DNA from: Bordetella parapertussis
GTDB taxonomy: Bacteria > Pseudomonadota > Gammaproteobacteria > Burkholderiales > Burkholderiaceae_C
Assembly (NCBI GenBank): GCA_945878355.1
Contig: CAMCTC010000009.1
Span: 1 to 64,000, forward strand
Reading direction: 5' to 3'
DNA length: 64,000 nt
This document shows, in pieces, positions 1 to 10,573 of this stretch (its first letter is position 1; every line of letters starts with the position of its first letter). The notes under the pieces are model-generated. The model saw only the letters and a list, made by a program, of their open reading frames with translations. It had not been told where the DNA came from and ran no database searches. The position numbers were made by a program, and so were the translations under genes.

Positions 1-34
1 TAGCCCCTTGTGAGAGCTAACCCATTGATTTATA

Positions 35-112
<78 letters not shown>

Positions 113-147
113 CTGAGCCTTAGATTATAGGTGGAAACGCCGCCGAT

Positions 148-600
148 TCAGACTGTCAGCAGATTTCGTATCGATAAAAGTTCAGCACGCAATTGCGCGG
201 CGGCCAACTCCGGTCTTTGTGTTGTGGTGCTCGCACCTTCAGGCGCATACGGCGGTGAAACGTCACGGTCCAGCATGTCGCTTTCATTGAACATTGTCGA
301 CTGCTCGGTCACAAGCTCATGGACCGCAGCAACGCCGCGACCACCGCCGTTTTCACCCAACTGGTTACGTGCCCCGCTGATGGTGAAGCCCTGCTCATGC
401 AGCAGGTCGCGAATCCGCCGGATCAACAGCACTTCGTGGTGCTGGTAGTAGCGGCGGTTGCCGCGGCGCTTCATCGGCTTGAGCTGGCTGAATTCCTGCT
501 CCCAGTAGCGCAACACATAGGGCTTGACCCCGCACAACTCGCTGACCTCACCGATCGTGAAGTAGCGTTTGGCTGGAATCGCTGGCAGCAAGTTCTCCAT
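148..600 (-). CDS. MerR-family transcriptional regulator
   Basis: A 150-residue protein with an N-terminal MerR-type winged helix-turn-helix. The segment FTIGEVSELCGVKPYVLRYW (about residues 14-33) is the classic recognition helix and wing entry, followed by RRGNRRYYQHHEV and a helix containing RDLLHEQGFTISGA. The C-terminal half has low complexity and shows no recognisable ligand or metal-binding cysteine pattern, so the effector is unknown. It lies 34 bp after ihfA on the same strand and is probably the last protein gene of the thrS-to-ihfA block. A merR-like gene in this position is common in Burkholderiales. The family call is firm; the regulatory target is not known. Confidence 0.9.
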   Translation of the reverse strand: MENLLPAIPAKRYFTIGEVSELCGVKPYVLRYWEQEFSQLKPMKRRGNRRYYQHHEVLLIRRIRDLLHEQGFTISGARNQLGENGGGRGVAAVHELVTEQSTMFNESDMLDRDVSPPYAPEGASTTTQRPELAAAQLRAELLSIRNLLTV

Positions 601-634
601 GAGGATCAGTGCGCTAAGGATGGGAGCTCAGACT

Positions 635-997
635 CTACGTCAAGTCTTGCGCAGGCGGGGCGTCGCCCTGAACAATCGCCTTGAGCTTGTGGCTGGCATG
701 GAAGGTCACGACGTTGCGGGCGTTGATCGGGATCGACTCGCCGGTTCGCGGATTTCGACCAGGTCGAGGCGCCTTGCGGCGGATGTTGAAATTGCCAAAA
801 CCCGACAGCTTGACATCCTCACCCTGGACCAAGGTGCTGTGAACCAACTCGAAGAATGCTTCGACCATGTCCTTCGATTCGCGCTTGTTCAAACCAAGCC
901 GCTCGAACAACATATCGGCCAGTTCGGCCTTGGTCAGCGTGGGCGTCTCCAGCGACGGCAGTATTGTGCGATCGGTGGCTGTGTCCTCGGTGCTCAT
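635..997 (-). CDS. ihfA: Integration host factor subunit alpha
   Basis: A DNA-bending nucleoid protein that forms a heterodimer with IhfB. The 120-residue product carries the HU/IHF fold: [20 protein letters not shown], then [38 protein letters not shown] and the DNA-intercalating arm with [12 protein letters not shown]. The extra N-terminal ~20 and C-terminal ~15 residues make it longer than the ~100-residue E. coli protein. I chose the ATG at 997; a longer in-frame start at 1054 would overlap the end of pheT, and its N-terminus is unlike the family. It follows pheT by 28 bp, the usual pheST-ihfA arrangement. Confidence 0.95.
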   Translation of the reverse strand: MSTEDTATDRTILPSLETPTLTKAELADMLFERLGLNKRESKDMVEAFFELVHSTLVQGEDVKLSGFGNFNIRRKAPRPGRNPRTGESIPINARNVVTFHASHKLKAIVQGDAPPAQDLT

Positions 998-1025
998 ATT
1001 GTGCTCGATTGAGAGTGAGACGGCA

Positions 1026-3461
1026 TCAGCCGCGAAGCCTGGCACCTTGGGCATGAGCCGCTCGAGCCAAGGCCAAGGCGACCGCTGCGTCGATCTTATC
1101 GTCGGTCAATGTAGCACTGGTGTCGAGCAACTCCAGCCGCACGGCCATGCTTCTTTCTCCAGCACCGACATCGGTGCTGGCCTCGGACGGCTTGTAGACG
1201 TCGAACAGCGTGGCCGACTGCACCAGGCCGCTGGGGTCTGCGCGCAGCGCATTGATCAAGCCATCGTGGGTGGCAGTTTCCGGCACCACCAACGCCAGAT
1301 CGCGCCAGGCACTCTGATGCCGCGCGATAGGCTTGAACGCCGGCACAGGCCGCAACAACACGGCTGACAGGTCGAACTCGAACACGACCGGCGCCTGTGG
1401 CAATTCGTAGCCTTGGCACCAACGCGGATGGAGTTCGCCGAGCACGCCGACGGAAATCCCATCGACGATCACACGGGCGCTGCGACCCGGGTGTAACGCA
1501 GGATGCTGCACGCGCTCGAACACCGGCTTGAGCGGCGCCAGCAAGGCCTCGATATCACCTTTGACGTCATAGAAGTCGACTTCGCTCTCGGCAGTACCCC
1601 ATTGCGAGGGGACCGCAGCGCCGTAGGCCAAGCCAGCCACGCGCATCGGCTGGGCAATTCCCGCCACCGTGCTGTCACCGGCCAGAACAGTGGCGTCGCG
1701 CATCGCAACCCGCCCGAGCTCGAACACCCGCACTCGACCGGTCTTGCGTGCCAAGTTGTGGCGCAGCACCTGGATCAGGCTGCCGATCAGGCTGGACCGC
1801 ATCGCCGCCAATGGTGCAGCGATTGGGTTCAGCACCATGATCGGGTCGAGGTTGCCATGCAGCTCATGCTCCCAGCGCGTCTCGACAAAGCTGAAGTTGA
1901 TGGTTTCCTGATAACCCAATGCAGCCAAAGCATGTCGCACCGCGAAGCTGCTGCGCTGGGATTCGAGGCGGATGTGCGGGGTGACCGGCGCCAGCGGCGC
2001 GGTATCGGGCAGCTGGTCGTAGCCTATGACCCGTATCACTTCTTCAATCAAGTCTTCCTCGATCGACAGATCGAAGCGCCAACTCGGCGGCGTCACCAGC
2101 AAGCGGCCAGGCTGCTGGATGAAGCCCAGACCCAGACGGGTAAAGACCTCGGCACATTGATCTTGCGTGACCGGCATGCCGATCACCTTGGTCGCGCGAT
2201 CGATGCGCAGCGCAACCGCCGCCCGTTCCGGGACATTGACTTGCTGGTCGTCGACCGGTCCGGCCTCGCCGCCGCAGATCGCGATGATCAGCCCGGTGAT
2301 GCGCTCGATCTGCTCGACAGTTCGCGCCGGATCCACGCCACGCTCAAAGCGGTGGCCGGCATCGGTGTTGAAGTTGAAGCGGCGCGAACGGCCAGCGACA
2401 GCTTCGGGCCACCAGAATGCCGCTTCAACATAGACGTTGCGGGTATCGTCAGACACTGCGGTGGCGTCGCCGCCCATGATGCCGGCCAGCGACTCAACGC
2501 CACCAGCGTCAGCGATCACACCGACCCGCGCGTCGAGCTCGACAGTGTTGCCGTTGAGCAGCTTGAGCGTCTCGCCAGCCTTTGCCCAGCGCACCACCAG
2601 GTGGTCGTGGATCTTGTCAAGATCGAAGATGTGTGAGGGTTGCCCGAACTCGAACATCACGTAGTTGGAGATGTCCACCAACGCCGTGACCGAGCGCTGG
2701 CCGCAGCGTGCCAACCGGTCGACCATCCAGGCAGGCGTCTTGGCTTTGGTGTCGACCTTGCTGACGATGCGGCCCGAGAAGCGGCCACACAGGTCGGGCG
2801 CCTCGATCCGGACCAGCAGTCTGGCATCGTGCCGCACCACCACCGGCGCAATTTCGGGTGTCTTCAGCGGCGTGCCTGTGAGCGCCGAGACCTCGCGGGC
2901 GATGCCGTAGACACTCAGACCATGCGCCAGATTGGGCGTGAGCTTGAGCGTGAACAAGGTGTCGTCCAGCGCCAGCCATTCACGAAGGTCGGCGCCAAGC
3001 TTGGCATCTGGCGCCAGTTCGAGCAGGCCACCGTGGTCTTCGCTGAGCTTGAGCTCGCGCGCCGAGCACAACATGCCTTGGCTTTCGACACCTCGCAGCA
3101 TGCCGAGCTTGATCTCGAAAGGCTGGGCCTCAGCCACCTGACCTTCGGCTGGCGGTAGTTGCGCGCCGACCAGCGCCAATGGCACCTTGATGCCAACCCT
3201 AGCGTTGGGCGCACCACAGACGATTTGTAGCAGTCCAGCCGCCGAATGCGCGCCGGCATCGACCTTGCACACCCGCAAGCGGTCAGCGTTGGGGTGTTGT
3301 TCGGCTTCGACGATCTCGCCCACCACCACACCGGTGAATGGCGGCGCTGCGGGCCGCAAGGACTCGACCTCGAGCCCGGCCATCGTCAACAAGTGGGCCA
3401 GCTCGGTCGTCGACAGCGGTGGGTTGCAAAACTCGCGCAGCCAGGATTCAGGGAATTGCAT
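1026..3461 (-). CDS. pheT: Phenylalanyl-tRNA synthetase beta subunit
   Basis: The beta chain of the alpha2-beta2 PheRS that charges tRNA-Phe. At 811 residues it has normal full length. In order it has an N-terminal tRNA-binding OB domain (about residues 40-150, with [19 protein letters not shown]), the B3/B4 editing region, the B5 domain, a core class II-like fold, and a C-terminal anticodon-binding domain (about 715-811, ending in a [17 protein letters not shown] helix). The ATG at 3461 gives the conserved N-terminus [20 protein letters not shown]. It lies 60 bp downstream of pheS and is surely cotranscribed with it. Confidence 0.97.
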   Translation of the reverse strand: MQFPESWLREFCNPPLSTTELAHLLTMAGLEVESLRPAAPPFTGVVVGEIVEAEQHPNADRLRVCKVDAGAHSAAGLLQIVCGAPNARVGIKVPLALVGAQLPPAEGQVAEAQPFEIKLGMLRGVESQGMLCSARELKLSEDHGGLLELAPDAKLGADLREWLALDDTLFTLKLTPNLAHGLSVYGIAREVSALTGTPLKTPEIAPVVVRHDARLLVRIEAPDLCGRFSGRIVSKVDTKAKTPAWMVDRLARCGQRSVTALVDISNYVMFEFGQPSHIFDLDKIHDHLVVRWAKAGETLKLLNGNTVELDARVGVIADAGGVESLAGIMGGDATAVSDDTRNVYVEAAFWWPEAVAGRSRRFNFNTDAGHRFERGVDPARTVEQIERITGLIIAICGGEAGPVDDQQVNVPERAAVALRIDRATKVIGMPVTQDQCAEVFTRLGLGFIQQPGRLLVTPPSWRFDLSIEEDLIEEVIRVIGYDQLPDTAPLAPVTPHIRLESQRSSFAVRHALAALGYQETINFSFVETRWEHELHGNLDPIMVLNPIAAPLAAMRSSLIGSLIQVLRHNLARKTGRVRVFELGRVAMRDATVLAGDSTVAGIAQPMRVAGLAYGAAVPSQWGTAESEVDFYDVKGDIEALLAPLKPVFERVQHPALHPGRSARVIVDGISVGVLGELHPRWCQGYELPQAPVVFEFDLSAVLLRPVPAFKPIARHQSAWRDLALVVPETATHDGLINALRADPSGLVQSATLFDVYKPSEASTDVGAGERSMAVRLELLDTSATLTDDKIDAAVALALARAAHAQGARLRG

Positions 3462-3521
3462 GGTCTTGAAGGGAAGTGGTGTCGCGATCGCGGGTTGCGC
3501 AGCAGGTTCCTGCGCGCCGTC

Positions 3522-4577
3522 TCAACGGAACTGCTGCAGAAAGCGCAGGTCGCCGTCGAAGAACAGCCGAAGGTCGTTGACGCCGTAGCGCAGCATCGTC
3601 AGTCGATCCGGTCCCATGCCGAAGGCAAAGCCGATGTGGCGCTCGGGGTCGAGGCCGTAGTTGCGCACCACGTTCGGATGGACTTGGCCAGAACCCGCCA
3701 CCTCCAACCATTGGCCTTTGAGCGGGCCGCTGGCGAACGCGATGTCGATCTCGGCTGAGGGTTCGGTGAAGGGGAAGAACGATGGCCGGAATCTCAGCTG
3801 CAGCTCGTCGCTCTCAAAGAACCTGCGGCAAAAGTCGGTGAACACCACCTTCAGGTCCTTGAAGCTGACGTTCTCGCCTATCCACAGGCCTTCGCACTGG
3901 TGGAACATCGGCGAATGGGTCGCGTCACTGTCGACCCGGTAGGTGCGGCCTGGCGCAATGACGCGGATCTCAGGCATGGGCTGGCCACTGGCCAACTCGC
4001 TAGCGTAACGAGCTGCGTGGGCGCGGGCGTAGCGAACCTGCATCGGCGAGGTGTGTGGCCTGAGATTGAGCCATTGACCTTGCTCGTCTTTCATGTCGAC
4101 GTAGAAGGTGTCCTGCATTGAGCGCGCGGGGTGGTTCTCGGGGTTGTTCAGCGCCGTGAAGCTCATCCAATCGGTCTCGATCTCGGGGCCTTCGGCGACA
4201 TCAAAGCCCATCGATCCGAAGATTTCCTCGATACGCTCGATGGTGCGCGACACCGGGTGCAGGCCGCCGACGCCACGCTGGCGGCCCGGCAAGCTGACAT
4301 CCAGCGCCTCGGCCTTGAGCTGTGCGTCGAGCTGTTCAGCCGCCATCGCCTGGCGCCGAGCAGCGAGTGCCACCTCGATGCGCTGCTTGGTCTGGTTGAT
4401 CTCGGCGCCGCGAGTCTTCTTCTCGTCGTGCGACAGCGCCGCCAAGCCTTTGAGCAGTTCGGTGACGCGGCCAGACTTGCCCATGAAGCGGGCTTTGGCG
4501 TTCTCCAGCTCGGCGGGGGTGGGCGCTGCGGCGAATTCGGCGAGCGCCGCGCTCACCAGTTGATCAAGATCGTTCAT
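3522..4577 (-). CDS. pheS: Phenylalanyl-tRNA synthetase alpha subunit
   Basis: The catalytic alpha chain of PheRS, 351 residues. The N-terminal coiled coil (about 1-85) carries the tRNA. Class II motifs follow: [50 protein letters not shown] and motif 3, [17 protein letters not shown], near the C-terminus. I chose the ATG at 4577 ([12 protein letters not shown]). The open frame extends further upstream, but that stretch runs through a hairpin/T-run and is not conserved-looking. The start lies only about 14 nt past the T-run, so ribosome access and transcription readthrough may both matter for expression. Confidence 0.96.
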   Translation of the reverse strand: MNDLDQLVSAALAEFAAAPTPAELENAKARFMGKSGRVTELLKGLAALSHDEKKTRGAEINQTKQRIEVALAARRQAMAAEQLDAQLKAEALDVSLPGRQRGVGGLHPVSRTIERIEEIFGSMGFDVAEGPEIETDWMSFTALNNPENHPARSMQDTFYVDMKDEQGQWLNLRPHTSPMQVRYARAHAARYASELASGQPMPEIRVIAPGRTYRVDSDATHSPMFHQCEGLWIGENVSFKDLKVVFTDFCRRFFESDELQLRFRPSFFPFTEPSAEIDIAFASGPLKGQWLEVAGSGQVHPNVVRNYGLDPERHIGFAFGMGPDRLTMLRYGVNDLRLFFDGDLRFLQQFR

Positions 4578-4591
4578 GTCGGGGCAGAAAC

Positions 4592-4621
4592 AAAAAAAGG
4601 TCGCCCACAGGTGACGACCTT
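4592..4621 (-). terminator. Hairpin with T-run between rplT and pheS
   Basis: On the minus strand, AAGGTCG (4621-4615) pairs with CGACCTT (4603-4597) around an 11-nt loop, and the stem runs into seven T residues. It is a plausible rho-independent terminator or attenuator. It sits between rplT (stop at 4705) and the pheS start (4577), so it could separate or modulate pheST relative to infC-rpmI-rplT. I found no phenylalanine-rich leader peptide in the 80 nt upstream, so an E. coli pheM-type mechanism is not supported. Confidence 0.65.
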
Positions 4622-4704
4622 CGAATGCGTTGATCGCTGCCGAACAAAGCACGCTGGCCTTGCTCGGCAACTGCGCCAGCCCTTGCGGACTGACGCGGCA
4701 CGGA

Positions 4705-5061
4705 TCAAGCGAGCTGGGCCTTCACCTTGGCAACGATGCTGCCGAAAGCGGCCGGATCGTTGACCGCGAGTTCAGCCAACATCTTGCGGTCGATGTCGAT
4801 CGAGGCCTTCTTCATGCCGGCCATGAACTTGCTGTAGGTTATGCCCAGACCACGCGCTGCGGCGTTGATACGGGCAATCCACAAAGCGCGGAACACGCGC
4901 TTGCGGGTACGGCGGTCACGGTAGGCATATTGGCCCGCCTTCATCACCGCCTGTTTGGCGATGCGGAAGACGTTCTTGCGGCGGCCGCGGTAACCCTTGG
5001 CCAGAGCCAGGATTTTCTTGTGACGAGCGCGGGCGGTAACACCACGTTTGACGCGAGGCAT
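4705..5061 (-). CDS. rplT: 50S ribosomal protein L20
   Basis: The 118-residue product has the highly conserved L20 sequence: [20 protein letters not shown] at the N-terminus, the arginine/lysine-rich helix with [13 protein letters not shown], and the globular part [20 protein letters not shown]. It binds 23S rRNA early in large-subunit assembly. In E. coli L20 also represses its own operon by binding the leader; whether this holds here cannot be seen. It follows rpmI by 29 bp. Confidence 0.98.
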   Translation of the reverse strand: MPRVKRGVTARARHKKILALAKGYRGRRKNVFRIAKQAVMKAGQYAYRDRRTRKRVFRALWIARINAAARGLGITYSKFMAGMKKASIDIDRKMLAELAVNDPAAFGSIVAKVKAQLA

Positions 5062-5090
5062 AGGTAACTCCTTCTTTGTCCGTCAGTGAA

Positions 5091-5294
5091 TCAGAGACCA
5101 GCAAACGGCAACATCTGTTTCATGTGACCCATATCGGTCTCATGAACAGTCACCGTGCCACGCAGGTGGCGCTTGTTCTTGGTGGTCTTCTTGGTCAGGA
5201 TGTGGCGCTTGAACGCCTGGCCCCGTTTGACGGTGCCTCCCGGACGGACGCGGAAACGCTTTTTAGCGCCGCTCTTGGTCTTCATTTTGGGCAT
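5091..5294 (-). CDS. rpmI: 50S ribosomal protein L35
   Basis: A 67-residue basic protein beginning [20 protein letters not shown], the standard L35 N-terminus, with [18 protein letters not shown] in the middle. A GGAG-type ribosome binding site precedes the ATG. It sits between infC and rplT, the normal IF3 operon order. The 173-bp gap back to infC is the usual place for translational control of rpmI-rplT, but I did not resolve a specific fold there. Confidence 0.97.
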   Translation of the reverse strand: MPKMKTKSGAKKRFRVRPGGTVKRGQAFKRHILTKKTTKNKRHLRGTVTVHETDMGHMKQMLPFAGL

Positions 5295-5467
5295 GACTGC
5301 TCCTTCTAGGTTGCCATCTGCAGGCGGCCGCGACGACTTGTCGTGACACTTGTGGGGCCTGCAGCAGCTTGTTTCACATCGCCGCAGTGACCAAACTGCG
5401 GCGCGTGACTTTCAAAAAACGCTCAAAACCGGACTTGCTGACTGCCCTGCCGTTCGGCAGGCCAGCC

Positions 5468-6019
5468 TCACTGCTTCTTCTTGGGCGCCAACACCATGAT
5501 CATCTGGCGGCCTTCGAGCTTGGGAAACTGCTCGACCAGTGCCACATCCGACAACTCGTCACGGATGCGCTCCAGCATGCGCATGCCGATGTCCTGGTGC
5601 GTGATCTCGCGGCCGCGAAAGCGCAGCGTGATCTTGCCCTTGTCGCCGTCCTCGGAGATAAAACGTCGCAGGTTGCGCATCTTGATGTTGTAGTCGCCAT
5701 CATCGGTGCCAGGCCGGAATTTGACTTCCTTGACCTCGATGATCTTCTGCTTGGACTTGGCTTCGGCGGCCTTCTTCTGCTCTTGGTACTTGAACTTGCC
5801 GTAGTCCATCAGACGGCAGACCGGCGGCTCGGCTGTGGGCGCAATTTCGACCAGATCGACATCTGCCTCGCCGGAGAGCCTAAGCGCCTCCATCAGCGTG
5901 ACGATGCCCAGGGGCTCGTTGTCAAGGCCGTTCAGACGCACGCTGGGCGCCATGATTTCACGGTTGAGTCGATGCTTGCGCTCTACGTTGGGCGTCCGGC
6001 GATCAAGAAAAGTAGCGAT
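5468..6019 (-). CDS. infC: Translation initiation factor IF-3
   Basis: IF-3 keeps 30S subunits free and rejects non-standard start codons. The product is 183 residues. The N-terminal domain ([20 protein letters not shown]), linker helix ([15 protein letters not shown]) and C-terminal domain ([20 protein letters not shown]) are all present, ending in a lysine tail. The expected start region has no ATG, GTG or TTG. An ATC codon at 6019-6017 stands exactly where the family starts ([13 protein letters not shown]), behind a strong AAGGGG ribosome binding site. Upstream in frame the next ATG-type codon is at 6064, giving 15 unconserved residues. I therefore call the ATC start, like the autoregulatory AUU start of E. 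coli infC. Confidence 0.93.
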   Translation of the reverse strand: MATFLDRRTPNVERKHRLNREIMAPSVRLNGLDNEPLGIVTLMEALRLSGEADVDLVEIAPTAEPPVCRLMDYGKFKYQEQKKAAEAKSKQKIIEVKEVKFRPGTDDGDYNIKMRNLRRFISEDGDKGKITLRFRGREITHQDIGMRMLERIRDELSDVALVEQFPKLEGRQMIMVLAPKKKQ

Positions 6020-6121
6020 GGTGCAAACCCCTTCAAACCATTCCAGGCTCAGACCCCAAGGCAAGCAATGGGTCCAAACCGAACGGCAGCAAAAACAAAC
6101 ATGCGCACCAAAGGATCTGGC

Positions 6122-8041
<1,920 letters not shown>

Positions 8042-8078
8042 CGGGGGCTCCAGAGGGCGGGCAAGCGTTTCGGGCAAC

Positions 8079-8104
8079 AAAAAAGCGCGGTGGTGACCGC
8101 GCTT
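8079..8104 (-). terminator. Attenuator hairpin upstream of thrS
   Basis: On the minus strand AAGCGCGGT (8104-8096) pairs perfectly with ACCGCGCTT (8091-8083) across a four-base loop CACC, followed by a run of six T (8084-8079). This is a strong intrinsic terminator only 38 nt before the thrS ATG and about 50 nt after the end of a threonine-rich small reading frame. The placement suits regulated readthrough into thrS rather than ending an upstream gene, since none lies upstream on this strand within the leader. Confidence 0.8.
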
Positions 8105-8154
8105 GGCATGTTCGAAGGGTGGAAAGCGGCGAACAGCGGCAACAACGCGGCCGA

Positions 8155-8199
8155 CTAGGTGTCGGGGGTGAACAAGATAGTTCGCGGTGTCGAAACCAT
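8155..8199 (-). CDS. Candidate thrS leader peptide, threonine-rich
   Basis: A 14-codon reading frame, [14 protein letters not shown], starts with ATG at 8199 and ends with TAG at 8155. Four of 14 residues are threonine (codons ACA, ACT, ACC, ACC), far above chance and matching the amino acid used by the gene it precedes. The upstream sequence AGCAGGGCACC gives only a weak ribosome binding site. The segment ACCGCG within the peptide codons, and CCGCG just after the stop (8150-8146), are both complementary to the CGCGG of the downstream terminator arm, so alternative pairing is possible. The translated-leader role is inferred. Confidence 0.6.
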   Translation of the reverse strand: MVSTPRTILFTPDT

Positions 8200-8238
8200 G
8201 GTGCCCTGCTTTCGTGCCGGCTGATTGAACGACCTGGG

Positions 8239-8244
8239 ATTGTA
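8239..8244 (-). promoter_or_regulatory. Putative -10 box of the thrS leader promoter
   Basis: TACAAT on the minus strand, about 40 nt upstream of the leader peptide ATG, fits a sigma-70 -10 element. With a 17-bp spacer the -35 would be TGAGGC, which is weak; TTGTGA lies 20 bp away. Initiation near 8232 would give a leader of about 190 nt that includes the small peptide and terminator. Confidence 0.4.
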
Positions 8245-8290
8245 GCGGTGCGTCAGGCTTGGCCTCACAAATCGCCCCGTGCGTTGGTCG

Positions 8291-10519
8291 TCAGAACTTG
8301 AGCTGGAGGCTGGCATTGAACGACCGATGCTGACTTCGGCTGTTGTAGTTCGATTGAAGCGCCGGGGACAAGGACAGCGCCGTCGGCTGCAACTCCGTCA
8401 GGCTGACATTGGGGTCAGCCAGCAGGTTGTTGGCCGACAGCCTCAGGCTGGTCTGGCGGTCAATCGCCCACAGCGCGTAGGTGTCGAGCGTTCGCACACG
8501 GTGCTGGCTCAGACCTTGCTGCTCGGTCTGCTGCACCCGGTAGCTTGGCGTCCAAGCAAGGCTGGCGCCCCAGGTCAATGGCGCCAGCACCTGGTCGAAG
8601 CCCGCACTGGCAGACCAAGGCTGTTGTTGTTCAAGGCGGTTGTCGGGGCCGGGCAGACCCTCGACCGAGGAACGGTAGACGCTGAAAGCGCCGCGCAAGC
8701 TCAAACCCTTGGGCGCCCAACTGGCGGCCGGCATCAACTCCTCAGCGCGGCCCTTGAGCTCGACCTCCAACCCGGTGCTGCGCGCATGCGCCAGGTTCAC
8801 CGGCTGAGACAACCAGCGGGGCACGCTGGCCCATGACACGGTTTGCAATGTCACGGCGTTGCGGATCAACCCGCTGATGCTGCGGTGAAATCCACCGATG
8901 CTGAGCAAACCACCTTGCGCCAGGTACTGCTCGAGGGCCAGGTCCAGGCCGGTGGCGAGTTCGGGCTGTAGCGCCGGATTGCCGATCCGGTCGGGCCCGA
9001 TCTGCGGGTTGGGGCCGGTCGCCGGGTAGCTGCTGTTGAGGCCAGGTCGCGACATCAGAGCCGCAAGCTCCGGCGCTTTGTAGCTGCGGGTCAAGCTCGC
9101 GCGCAGCAGGTCCTTGCCGCCGGCGCTGAGCTTGTGGTTCAGATGCCAGATCGGCGTGATGACCTGGCTGCTGTTGTTCAGCGTGGCGTCGAGCCCTGCG
9201 CTGCGGGTCGAGATTCTCTCGGCCCGCAGGCCAAGATAAGTCGACCAACGCGGTGCGACTTCCCACTCATCCTGGACGTAGACCGCGCGGCGCAAGACCT
9301 CTGCCTCGAACAACTGACCGTCAAAGGCGAGCAGTTGCTGCTGACCGTTCTCGACCACGCTGCGCTGCTCGGTGCGGCGGCGCAACTCCATATCCCAGCC
9401 CAGCGCCAAGGTGTGGGACTCGCCCAATGGACGGGTCAGCTTGCCCGAACTGCTGAGGCCGCGCTCTCGTGTCTGGCCCTCGGCATCGCGCGCCAAGGTC
9501 TTGACGCCGGCGCCGTCCAGTCCGTCGGTGAGGTTGGTGAAGCGGCTGGCGCTGGCTTGGCCACCGGCCTTGACCTCAAGTTTGCTGCCGTCGGCCCAGC
9601 GGGTCTGCCACTGCAGGTTGCTGCGCAACATATGCCAGTAGCCACTGTTCTTGGTTTGGTCATCGACACTGATGGGCGGCAGGCCCAGCAGCACCTCGGT
9701 GGCCGATTGGCCGCGGCTGTTGTAGCGGTGGTCTTGCGCGAAGGTCTGCCAGTTCAGGCTGTCGAATTCGCCGAGTTTCCAACTCAGGCGCGGCCCGAAA
9801 TTGAAGCCGCCGCCCCAGTACCTGTCATCGCCGACCACGCGCAGGTTTTGCGGCGAAGCGCCCAAGTCCAGGCTCTGGCGCAGGCCAAGAGTGTCGGCCT
9901 GACCGTGCCACTGGTAGATCGACAAGGGCAGCGTGAAACTCAGCGCGCCCAACCGGTCGCCCCAACTGCCATTGGCCGAGACCACCGGGCGCAGCGCGGT
10001 GTAGCCCAGCGTGGTTCGCAGCTCACGCTGGCGCTGGCGAGGCGCCTCGCGCAGGATGATGTTGATCGTGCCGGCCACCGCCTGCGCGCTGTGCTCGGCA
10101 CTAGGGCCGCGGGTGAGTTCGACCCGCTCAACCTGCGAGGGCGACAGGTTGTCCAGCGAGAAACCCGGCGGCGCCGGCTCGCCGTTGATCAGCACCAACG
10201 TGTAGCCGGCGCCCAGGCCGCGCAGCTTCGGGCTGCCTGCCTGCATGTTGACGCCAGGCAAGCGCTTGAGCACGTCGCTGACGCTGAGGTCGCCATACTT
10301 GTCGAGCTCATCGCGGCCATAAACAGTCTTGGCCACAGGGTCGCGTCGGCGTTGCTCGATGTCGCTGGCGGCCGGGGCGCTGACCTCGACCCGCTGTGGG
10401 TCGGCCTGCGCCTTGTCGGCGGGCTGTTCTGCCACGCCCGCTGGAGCGCCGAAGGACTCACTTGCTGCGGCGACCAACGCTGCAACCAAGCCGGCGATAC
10501 GCGCCGTCCGGGTGCACAT
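8291..10519 (-). CDS. TonB-dependent outer membrane receptor
   Basis: An outer-membrane beta-barrel for energised uptake of a scarce ligand. From the ATG at 10519 it has 742 residues: a signal peptide (IAGLVAALVAAASESFGA), a plug domain (about 55-160, with VSDVLKRLPGVNMQ, LRGLGAGYTLVLINGEP and VERVELTRGPSAEHSAQAVA) and a C-terminal 22-strand-type barrel ending in phenylalanine (SLQLKF). A GTG start at 10558 would add 13 residues; I prefer the ATG because AAGG lies 8 nt upstream. The ligand is not evident, and no Fur box or B12 riboswitch was seen. It starts 54 bp after tex and may be read through from that operon. Confidence 0.9.
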   Translation of the reverse strand: MCTRTARIAGLVAALVAAASESFGAPAGVAEQPADKAQADPQRVEVSAPAASDIEQRRRDPVAKTVYGRDELDKYGDLSVSDVLKRLPGVNMQAGSPKLRGLGAGYTLVLINGEPAPPGFSLDNLSPSQVERVELTRGPSAEHSAQAVAGTINIILREAPRQRQRELRTTLGYTALRPVVSANGSWGDRLGALSFTLPLSIYQWHGQADTLGLRQSLDLGASPQNLRVVGDDRYWGGGFNFGPRLSWKLGEFDSLNWQTFAQDHRYNSRGQSATEVLLGLPPISVDDQTKNSGYWHMLRSNLQWQTRWADGSKLEVKAGGQASASRFTNLTDGLDGAGVKTLARDAEGQTRERGLSSSGKLTRPLGESHTLALGWDMELRRRTEQRSVVENGQQQLLAFDGQLFEAEVLRRAVYVQDEWEVAPRWSTYLGLRAERISTRSAGLDATLNNSSQVITPIWHLNHKLSAGGKDLLRASLTRSYKAPELAALMSRPGLNSSYPATGPNPQIGPDRIGNPALQPELATGLDLALEQYLAQGGLLSIGGFHRSISGLIRNAVTLQTVSWASVPRWLSQPVNLAHARSTGLEVELKGRAEELMPAASWAPKGLSLRGAFSVYRSSVEGLPGPDNRLEQQQPWSASAGFDQVLAPLTWGASLAWTPSYRVQQTEQQGLSQHRVRTLDTYALWAIDRQTSLRLSANNLLADPNVSLTELQPTALSLSPALQSNYNSRSQHRSFNASLQLKF

Positions 10520-10573
10520 GCCGTGAACCTTGCTGCGGCTGGTTCGGGTCGATTTCACCGCAAGGGTTCCGGC

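Noticed and set aside
1503..2636. Long plus-strand open frame of 377 codons opposite pheT
   Set aside because: Arg/Gln/His-rich sequence typical of antisense frames in high-GC genes; it is fully inside conserved pheT.
4622..4704. A Phe-rich leader peptide for pheST attenuation (pheM-like)
   Set aside because: All three minus-strand frames were read; Phe codons occur only in the terminator T-run itself.
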